A stretch of DNA of 10,968 bases from an uncultured Bacillota bacterium (GTDB taxonomy: Bacteria; Bacillota; Clostridia; UBA1381), in NCBI GenBank assembly GCA_949297205.1, contig CASFSH010000265.1, positions 1 to 10,968 on the forward strand, written 5' to 3'. The position numbers and the translations under genes were made by a program. Positions 6,236 through 10,968 of the stretch are shown piece after piece. Numbering within the stretch: the stretch's first letter is position 1; every line of letters begins with the position of its first letter. Under the pieces are notes generated by a model that made no database searches, had not been told where the DNA came from, and saw only the letters and a list, made by a program, of their open reading frames with translations.

Positions 6236-7299
6236 TATTTTAAACCTCCTGCAATTTTTCTTACTTCCTCAATTATTTCCTGAGGAGTGGGAATAATACC
6301 GCCCGTTCTTCCGAAGAAATATACGGGTGCTTTTCCGTTTACTGCAATTTTAACATCTTCTACCATCTGTCCCATACTCATTTCCACAGATAGAAATGCT
6401 TTTGCGGTATTTGCTGCTTCTGCAAATACTTTAACAGGGAACGGCCATAAGGTGATAGGTCTGATTACACCCACCTTTAATCCCTCTTCCCGAAGAGTTT
6501 TAACGGCTGATTCAACAACACGGCTTGTTGTCCCGTATGCTGTTACAACAATATCCGCATCTTCAATATCATGCGCTTCATAACGCTGTTCTTTTTCTTT
6601 TATTATATCATATCTTTTCTGACGTTCTATAATTGTCTTTTCAAGAGCTTCAGGCGACAGATAAAGAGAATTGATAATATTGTGTTCTCTTTTAAGACCT
6701 GTACCTGTAGTTGCCCAATCCTTATTTGTTGTTATAGGTTCGGGAACCGAATCAAAGTCAACAGGCTCCATCATCTGGCCCAATGTACCGTCACCGAGAA
6801 TCATTGCGGGAACTCTGTATTCTTCCGATTTATTAAATGCATCGGCTGTAAGAGATACAATTTCCTGAACTGAGTTAGGTGCATATACTATCAAATGATA
6901 ATCACCGTGTCCGCCTCCCTTTGTTACCTGGAAATAATCCGACTGTGCCGGCTGAATACCTCCAAGTCCGGGGCCTCCTCTTACTATATCAACAATAACG
7001 CATGGCAAATCCGCACCTGCTATGTAAGAAATACCTTCGGATTTTAAGCTGATACCGGGGCTTGACGAACTTGTCATTGCACGTGCGCCTGCACCTGCTG
7101 CACCGTATACCATATTAATTGCCGCAACTTCACTTTCAGCCTGTAAAAACACACCGCCGATTTTTGGCATCTTTTTTGCCATATATGCGGAAAGCTCTGT
7201 CTGCGGAGTTATCGGATAACCGAAAAAATGTCTGCATCCTGAACGGATTGCGGCTTCTCCGATAGCTTCATTTCCTTTCATTAAAACCTTTTCACTCAT
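6235..7299 (-). CDS. korA: 2-oxoacid:ferredoxin oxidoreductase, alpha subunit (KorA / VorB family)
   Basis: The alpha subunit combines the transketolase-like pyrimidine-binding domain and a C-terminal domain (about 255-345) in 354 residues. Family motifs visible are GYPITPQTE at 27-35 (Thr31 lies at the substrate carboxylate in relatives), QAESEVAA at 53-60, TSSSSPGISL at 77-86 and RGGPGLGG-QPAQSDY around 108-122. I start at ATG 7299: AGAGGTGA precedes it by 5 bases, while the upstream in-frame GTG at 7308 is itself part of that Shine-Dalgarno. Clostridial proteins that look like this are commonly named 3-methyl-2-oxobutanoate dehydrogenase VorB as well as KorA, so the physiological substrate may be a branched-chain 2-oxoacid rather than 2-oxoglutarate. 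It lies 15 bases after the ferredoxin-subunit gene. Confidence 0.94.
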   Translation of the reverse strand: MSEKVLMKGNEAIGEAAIRSGCRHFFGYPITPQTELSAYMAKKMPKIGGVFLQAESEVAAINMVYGAAGAGARAMTSSSSPGISLKSEGISYIAGADLPCVIVDIVRGGPGLGGIQPAQSDYFQVTKGGGHGDYHLIVYAPNSVQEIVSLTADAFNKSEEYRVPAMILGDGTLGQMMEPVDFDSVPEPITTNKDWATTGTGLKREHNIINSLYLSPEALEKTIIERQKRYDIIKEKEQRYEAHDIEDADIVVTAYGTTSRVVESAVKTLREEGLKVGVIRPITLWPFPVKVFAEAANTAKAFLSVEMSMGQMVEDVKIAVNGKAPVYFFGRTGGIIPTPQEIIEEVRKIAGGLK

Positions 7300-7314
7300 T
7301 ATATTCACCTCTCA

Positions 7315-7527
7315 TTATACATCTTTTTCCACAGTAATTACAACATCAGGACATACTGTCGCACAAAAAGCGCAAGCAATACATTTTTCCTGGTCGGTAA
7401 TCTCTGCCGGTCTGAAACCTTTTGCATTAAGCCTGTCTTTTGCAATACTTATAATCTGTTTAGGGCAGGCGTTTACACATAGTTCACAGCCTTTGCATCT
7501 GTCTTCACGAAATGTTACTTTATTCAT
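7315..7527 (-). CDS. korD: 2-oxoacid:ferredoxin oxidoreductase, delta subunit, 2x[4Fe-4S] ferredoxin (KorD-like)
   Basis: A 70-residue two-cluster ferredoxin that serves as the electron-transfer subunit of the complex. Two complete cluster motifs are present: CKGCELCVNACP and CIACAFCATVCP, each C-x2-C-x2-C-x3-CP. The start is ATG 7527, preceded by AGAAAGGAAG. Translation further upstream would add 17 residues of ribosome-binding-site sequence with no ferredoxin similarity. It sits second in the operon, 56 bases after the P-loop ATPase gene and 15 bases before the alpha subunit, the usual delta-alpha-beta-gamma order of these clusters. Confidence 0.94.
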   Translation of the reverse strand: MNKVTFREDRCKGCELCVNACPKQIISIAKDRLNAKGFRPAEITDQEKCIACAFCATVCPDVVITVEKDV

Positions 7528-7583
7528 TGCTTTTCTTCCTTTCTGTATGGACTTATGGATTAAATGCTTGGAAAACACAAATT

Positions 7584-8252
7584 TTATACTTCCCAGGGCA
7601 TTTTTATATATATATTCATAGGAAATTTCTGTTCATCAAATTCTTTCGGAAGATTTGACAACGATTTTTCCAATCCACATTGCATTGTAACAGGTATCCC
7701 CATTTTTTCCGATAATGCTTCAATTTCTTTATAATCGGAAAGCAGCGTATCTTCCGTTGTTAATTTTCCCAGATTTGTATTATTGGCAATATCGGTAAAT
7801 TTAAGACGTGACGCGTGTTCAATATTTCTTGCCATTTCATAAAGGTCATCACATGTTTCGGTAAGCGGTCTTTTTGTGCTTACAACAAAAATCATACGAT
7901 AAGGTTCTTTCTGAAAAAAGCTGTTATACTGACCAAGAGCAAATGCCCCGTCATCATCTCCGCCCACATCAAAGATAACATAAGCATTTTCGTCATAAAA
8001 CACTTTCTTTATGTCCTGAGGGACTGTAGGCATATCAAGATTTGAATTTGCAAATTCGGAAGCAATAAGTTCAATGCCGTGTTCATTTAAAATTTTTCTT
8101 GCGTCAGCGGTTCTGAAATACGGATTTACAATATCCAAATCAATAATTGTAACCTTTTTTCCTTCATTGGCAAGTTTTATGGCATAGTTTATCGAAACTT
8201 CCGTTTTTCCGCTGCCGAAATGTCCGCAAAAAACATTTAATCTTACACTCAT
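7584..8252 (-). CDS. P-loop ATPase of the ParA/MinD/CobQ type, first gene of the oxoacid oxidoreductase operon
   Basis: A 222-residue SIMIBI-class nucleotide-binding protein. The Walker A is GHFGSGKTE (10-18, K16/T17), followed by the switch-like DLDIVNPYFRTADAR (about 38-52) and a Walker-B-type strand VIFDVGGDDDGAFALGQY (about 92-109). The rest is a compact alpha/beta domain with no cysteine cluster motif, so it is not an obvious Fe-S scaffold ATPase. The ATG at 8252 has a GGAG about 10 bases upstream. It is preceded by a consensus promoter and leads straight into korD. My recollection is that homologues often lead VOR/KOR operons in Clostridia; its function there is unknown to me, with a maturation or assembly role being inference only. 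Confidence 0.85.
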   Translation of the reverse strand: MSVRLNVFCGHFGSGKTEVSINYAIKLANEGKKVTIIDLDIVNPYFRTADARKILNEHGIELIASEFANSNLDMPTVPQDIKKVFYDENAYVIFDVGGDDDGAFALGQYNSFFQKEPYRMIFVVSTKRPLTETCDDLYEMARNIEHASRLKFTDIANNTNLGKLTTEDTLLSDYKEIEALSEKMGIPVTMQCGLEKSLSNLPKEFDEQKFPMNIYIKMPWEV

Positions 8253-8284
8253 CTTATCACTGCTCCATTTACTGTTATTATATC

Positions 8285-8313
8285 ATTATAACACAATTGA
8301 TTTATTAAATCAA
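8285..8313 (-). promoter_or_regulatory. Sigma-A type promoter of the ATPase-korDABC operon, overlapped by an inverted repeat
   Basis: On the minus strand TTGATT (8308-8313) and TATAAT (8285-8290) are separated by exactly 17 bases, 32 bases before the ATG at 8252. The -35 box is one arm of the palindrome TTGATTT-ATT-AAATCAA (8297-8313), so a protein bound there would block RNA polymerase. Confidence 0.8.
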
Positions 8314-8348
8314 TAGTTAAATTCCCAAATAATATATGTTTATATCAA

Positions 8349-8368
8349 GTAAATCAGTTATGATTTAC
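8349..8368. promoter_or_regulatory. Second inverted repeat upstream of the kor operon, candidate operator
   Basis: A perfect 8-bp inverted repeat GTAAATCA-GTTA-TGATTTAC. Its half-site, TGATTTA, is the same as in the palindrome covering the kor -35 box, and the two dyad centres are about 53 bp apart, close to five helical turns. It has no U-tract, so it is a poor terminator for the regulator gene upstream. Confidence 0.45.
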
Positions 8369-8420
8369 CAATAAATTTAATATCAGCTTTTTTAATGTAA
8401 GAATTTACCATTTAATAAGG

Positions 8421-9176
8421 CTATATTTTATATATTTTATTCTGTTTCATAAATTCCGAAGGCGTTAAACCTGTCCTTTGTTTGAAAAAGCGGCAGAAAT
8501 GATACGGATTTGTAAACCCACATTCTTCCGAAACCGCATTTATCTTCAGCACCCCTTCCGACAGCATTTGTTTTGCCTTATTTATTCTCATATTCAAAAT
8601 ATACTGTTTCGGCGACATACCGTATGTTTTTTTAAATAACTTTCGGAAATACTCTTCACTTAAATTACATTGTTTTGACAACAGTGCGTTTGTCACATTA
8701 CCGCAATAATTATTTTCCGCATACTTCATTGCAGGGGCAAGAGGATTTGAAGTAAAATTACCGCTTCGCAAAAAAATATCAAAAATGTTATATAACATAC
8801 TCATAACAGCCAATCTGTTGCTTTTTAAAATAAACAATTTTTTCATCTGTTCAAAATTTCTCATTACAATATCAATATTTTCTATCGGCAAAACAGTAAT
8901 CGTATCCGAAGAAAGATTTTCACACTCAAAATTAATAACAGGAAATTTACCGTCTTTATTACCATATATAACATAACTTTGCCCCTTAGGAAGGATAACG
9001 GCATGGTTGCGGTCGGACACGAAGGCTTTTCCATTGTGTACATATGTTATCTGCCCTTCATCAGTAAAGGATAAACCGCTGCACATACGGTTGTTCATTT
9101 TTTCTATTCTTCCCTTTGCGGAAAATATTGTTACAACATTTAAAATATCTGTAATGACAACATTATCGAAATTCAT
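8421..9176 (-). CDS. AraC-family transcriptional regulator
   Basis: A 251-residue regulator. The C-terminal 100 residues (about 148-246) are a double helix-turn-helix AraC domain: LSKQCNLSEEYFRKLFKKTYGMSPKQYI forms the first half and INAVSEECGFTNPYHFCRFFKQRTGLTPSEF the second, both highly typical. The N-terminal part (about 1-110) looks like a cupin-type sensory domain, with the AVILPKGQSYVIYG turn and no metal-binding histidines evident. The start ATG has GGGTGA six bases upstream. It is transcribed divergently from the SDR operon; the intergenic region carries three TACCAT-N4-ATCA boxes, so it most likely controls that operon and its own gene. No terminator is seen before the kor operon 168 bases downstream, so some readthrough into it is possible. 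Confidence 0.93.
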   Translation of the reverse strand: MNFDNVVITDILNVVTIFSAKGRIEKMNNRMCSGLSFTDEGQITYVHNGKAFVSDRNHAVILPKGQSYVIYGNKDGKFPVINFECENLSSDTITVLPIENIDIVMRNFEQMKKLFILKSNRLAVMSMLYNIFDIFLRSGNFTSNPLAPAMKYAENNYCGNVTNALLSKQCNLSEEYFRKLFKKTYGMSPKQYILNMRINKAKQMLSEGVLKINAVSEECGFTNPYHFCRFFKQRTGLTPSEFMKQNKIYKI

Positions 9177-9212
9177 TATTCTTCACCCTGTATATTGACA
9201 TTTTTCATACTG

Positions 9213-9259
9213 CAGGCTGTAATATCGGAAAAAAATTATTCTCCGATTTCCGCAGCCTG
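9213..9259 (-). promoter_or_regulatory. Two-tier stem-loop in the 5' leader of the AraC-family gene
   Basis: CAGGCTG (9213-9219) pairs with CAGCCTG (9253-9259), and inside it ATCGGA (9224-9229) pairs perfectly with TCCGAT (9242-9247). It lies between the predicted minus-strand promoter (9285-9313) and the ribosome binding site, so it would be in the mRNA leader. The stretch of seven Ts on the minus strand lies in the loop and the 5' end of the inner arm rather than after the stem, so it is not a simple terminator. It may be an mRNA stability or translation-control hairpin, or an operator. Confidence 0.5.
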
Positions 9260-9284
9260 TAGGCTCCCAATGTTTATTTAACCC

Positions 9285-9313
9285 ATTTTACCATAATAAT
9301 CAATATAAGTCAA
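9285..9313 (-). promoter_or_regulatory. Sigma-A type promoter of the AraC-family gene
   Basis: On the minus strand TTGACT (9308-9313) and TAAAAT (9285-9290) are separated by 17 bases, giving a leader of about 100 bases that includes the 9213-9259 stem-loop. A TACCAT-N4-ATCA box (9289-9302) fills the spacer, so binding there would repress this gene. Confidence 0.75.
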
Positions 9314-9365
9314 ATAAAAAGTATTCAATAATACCATAAACATCAATATAATACCATTTTTATCA
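9289..9365 (+). promoter_or_regulatory. Three direct TACCAT-N4-ATCA boxes, probable AraC-family operators
   Basis: The pattern occurs at 9289-9302, 9332-9345 and 9352-9365, always in the same orientation. The first two share 18 of 20 bases over the longer 9289-9308 and 9332-9351 segments. The last two are spaced 20 bp and the third ends one base before the -35 box of the SDR promoter. TACCAT and ATCA begin 10 bp apart, matching two adjacent major-groove contacts of an AraC double helix-turn-helix. Confidence 0.7.
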
Positions 9366-9394
9366 TTGAAAGCCGTTTTTAAATTTTATATAAT
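9366..9394 (+). promoter_or_regulatory. Sigma-A type promoter of the SDR operon
   Basis: TTGAAA (9366-9371) and TATAAT (9389-9394) are separated by 17 bases, 33 bases before the ATG at 9427. AraC-type boxes run directly up to the -35 hexamer. Confidence 0.8.
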
Positions 9395-9426
9395 AATGCA
9401 AAACAGTAACATAAGAGGTGTTTTTT

Positions 9427-10188
9427 ATGGATTTTTCAGGCAAAACGGCAATTTCAACAGGTGCGGCGTCCGGAATGGGGCTTTTGTTTTCTCAGAACAT
9501 AGCTTCATCCGGCGGAAATGTTGTTATGTGTGACGTCAACAAAGAGGAACTTTACGAAAAAGTCAGGGAAATAAACGAAATGCATCAGGGCAGGGCCGTT
9601 GGAATTGTATGTGATGTCCGTGATTATTCTCAGGTCTGCAATGCAGTCAGCAAAACTGTTGAGCTTTTCTCAAAAATAGATATTCTTGCGAATTTTGCAG
9701 GAGGAACTGCTGTGAGAATGAGAAAAGTAAATTCAAAAGAGTATCCCGAATTTCCCGATGTACCTATAGATGTATATGATTGGGGAATTGACGTAAATTT
9801 AAAAGGGCCCTTTTATTTTGCTCATGCGGCATTAAAATATATGAGAAATCAAAACAGCGGGCTTATAATAAACATCGGCTCAATAACAGGAATGGAGGGC
9901 GATGGGTACGGCATGGACTATCCCACATCAAAAGCCGGGCTTATGTTCGGACTTACAAAATCCATTGCCCGGTACGGTGCAAAATATAATATAAGATGTG
10001 TATGTATTTCTCCCGGTCCTGTTCTGACAAGAGCAAATATGGCTCAGATGAAAACCCTTTTAAACAGAGCGGCAGACCCTCAGGAGATAATTAATTTATG
10101 TCTTTTTGTTGCGTCGGAAAAAGGTCAATTTATCAACGGTGAAAATATAATGATTGACGGCGGACGAAATGCTATGGGACGGGGTTAA
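9427..10188 (+). CDS. Short-chain dehydrogenase/reductase (SDR) family oxidoreductase
   Basis: A 253-residue classical SDR that should oxidise or reduce a hydroxyl/keto group with NAD(P). It has TGAASGMG at 11-18 (cofactor glycine motif), CDV with D36 at the end of beta-2 (favouring NAD(H)), CDV at 62-64, NFAGG at 89-93, N124, S152, and the catalytic Y165-PTS-K169. SPGPV (195-199) and a C-terminal IDGG are also typical. A segment around 98-117 (RKVNSKEYPEFPDVPIDVYD) is longer than in many relatives and may shape the substrate pocket. I chose ATG 9427 because AGAGGTG precedes it by 6 bases; the in-frame GTG at 9418 lies inside that Shine-Dalgarno. It is first in an operon with the dehydroquinase-like gene 4 bases downstream. 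Substrate unknown; a cyclic polyol or keto acid is an inference from that neighbour. Confidence 0.92.
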   Translation: MDFSGKTAISTGAASGMGLLFSQNIASSGGNVVMCDVNKEELYEKVREINEMHQGRAVGIVCDVRDYSQVCNAVSKTVELFSKIDILANFAGGTAVRMRKVNSKEYPEFPDVPIDVYDWGIDVNLKGPFYFAHAALKYMRNQNSGLIINIGSITGMEGDGYGMDYPTSKAGLMFGLTKSIARYGAKYNIRCVCISPGPVLTRANMAQMKTLLNRAADPQEIINLCLFVASEKGQFINGENIMIDGGRNAMGRG

Positions 10189-10192
10189 TATT

Positions 10193-10942
10193 ATGAAAAA
10201 GAGTTTTTTAAATTATGATAAGGCAATTCTTACCGTTATGGTGCAGGCAGATAATCCTGACAGAATAAAAGAACTTATTAATAAATCCCTGCCCTGCGGT
10301 GCAGAAGCCTTTGGAATACAATTTGAACAGTTGAAACCGGAATACAGGCAGAAAGGAATATATAAAGAACTTTTTTCCTATACAGAAAAGCCTGTGTATG
10401 TAACCAACTACCGAAGTGCATACAATACAGGGAAAACTGATGAAATTTTAGCTGAAGAGCTTATGGAATTAGCAGACTGCGGAGCAACATTATGTGATGT
10501 TATAGGAGATTTGTTTGATAAACAACCGGACGAAGTTGCATCATCGGCCGATGCAATAAATAAACAAAAGGACCTTATAGAAAAACTGCACAAAAAGGGT
10601 TCGCAGGTGCTTATATCATCACATATTCTAAAATATACATCTGCCGAAAGAGTCCTTGAAATTGCTTTGGAACATCAAAAAAGAGGTGCTGATATTTCAA
10701 AGATAGTCACATGGGCAGAAACAATGGAACAACAGCTTGAAAACATGAAAATAATTAATATGTTAAAGGAAAACATCAGTATACCTTTTCTCTTTCTTTC
10801 AGGAGGAGAATGCAGGATTTTAAGAAGAATCGGCGGTGAGTTGGGTTGCTGTATGTATCTGACCGTTTATGAATATGATGAATTTGCAACACCGTCACAG
10901 CCGCTTTTACAAAACGTAAAAAAAATAAGAGATAATATATAG
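10193..10942 (+). CDS. Type I 3-dehydroquinate dehydratase (AroD)-like protein with altered substrate motif
   Basis: A 249-residue protein that aligns by motif order with type I dehydroquinases, which form a Schiff base between a lysine and the substrate ketone. Residues matching the enzymatic set are R74 (YVTNYRSAYNTG), H144 (LISSH), K170 (RGADISKIVTW), R208 (GGECRILRR) and Q236 (ATPSQPL). H144, K170 and Q236 fall at almost the same positions as H143, K170 and Q236 of the enteric enzyme. The usual E-W-R-x-D motif near position 46 is replaced by GIQFE (41-45), so substrate recognition probably differs. It also contains ADCGATLCDV in place of A...G.DLIDVE. The start is ATG 10193, 4 bases after the SDR stop. 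The operon context with an SDR suggests catabolic rather than biosynthetic use, as in quinate or shikimate breakdown, but this is inference. Confidence 0.75.
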   Translation: MKKSFLNYDKAILTVMVQADNPDRIKELINKSLPCGAEAFGIQFEQLKPEYRQKGIYKELFSYTEKPVYVTNYRSAYNTGKTDEILAEELMELADCGATLCDVIGDLFDKQPDEVASSADAINKQKDLIEKLHKKGSQVLISSHILKYTSAERVLEIALEHQKRGADISKIVTWAETMEQQLENMKIINMLKENISIPFLFLSGGECRILRRIGGELGCCMYLTVYEYDEFATPSQPLLQNVKKIRDNI

Positions 10943-10957
10943 AAAGAATGATAAAAT

Positions 10958-10968
10958 ATGAAAGCCAT
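10958..10968 (+). CDS. Possible start of a third operon gene, truncated by the window edge
   Basis: An ATG at 10958 begins 15 bases after the stop of the dehydroquinase-like gene and reads Met-Lys-Ala before the window ends. AGAAAG (10941-10946) could serve as a distant ribosome binding site. No terminator separates it from the operon. Met-Lys-Ala starts are common in medium-chain zinc dehydrogenases, but eleven bases cannot identify a family. Confidence 0.4.

Noticed and set aside
6235..7308. Alternative GTG start for the alpha subunit at 7308.
   Set aside because: The GTG overlaps the AGAGGTGA Shine-Dalgarno of the ATG at 7299, which matches the family N-terminus.
8349..8368. Inverted repeat read as terminator of the AraC-family gene.
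   Set aside because: AT-rich stem with no following U-tract on the minus strand; better explained as an operator because its half-site recurs at the kor promoter.

Overview
The window is AT-rich, with purine-rich Shine-Dalgarno sequences (AAAGGAG, AGGTGA), sigma-A type promoters of the TTGATT/TTGAAA-17-TATAAT kind and proteins typical of Firmicutes. The Asp23/YloU plus FakA/YloV pair and a ferredoxin-dependent 2-oxoacid oxidoreductase operon point to a strictly anaerobic member of the Clostridia, probably a gut- or digester-type fermenter. No tRNA, rRNA, CRISPR array, transposase or prophage gene was seen.

Layout. 1-342: non-coding, with structured repeat DNA (one IR-bounded copy and the right end of another) and a hairpin downstream of fakA. 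343-2523 (minus): asp23-like gene then fakA, separated by a related repeat copy. 2524-2829: divergent intergenic region with a strong promoter for a tyrosine recombinase at 2830-3942 (plus), which ends in a clear hairpin terminator. 4124-4786 (minus): two small orphan genes of unknown function, the second with its own terminator. 4942-8252 (minus): a five-gene operon, P-loop ATPase then ferredoxin subunit, alpha, beta and gamma subunits of a KorABCD/VOR-type 2-oxoacid:ferredoxin oxidoreductase, with a consensus promoter overlapped by an inverted repeat. 8421-9176 (minus): AraC-family regulator. 9427-10942 (plus): SDR oxidoreductase and a type I dehydroquinase-like protein, in an operon that appears to continue past the right edge.

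How the parts work together. The oxidoreductase operon should oxidatively decarboxylate a 2-oxoacid to an acyl-CoA with reduction of ferredoxin, or run in reverse. FakA phosphorylates fatty acids held by a FakB (DegV) protein not present here. The AraC gene and the SDR operon are divergent. Their shared promoter region carries three exact direct copies of TACCAT-N4-ATCA: one inside the araC-type promoter spacer and two in tandem, 20 bp apart, abutting the SDR -35 box. That is the layout expected for an autoregulating AraC-type activator.

The most novel-looking parts are this regulator/SDR/AroD-like locus, whose AroD-like enzyme keeps the Schiff-base chemistry residues but lacks the usual substrate-binding E-x-R motif, and the structured repeat family near fakA. 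I do not see strong evidence for a wholly new defence or mobile system.
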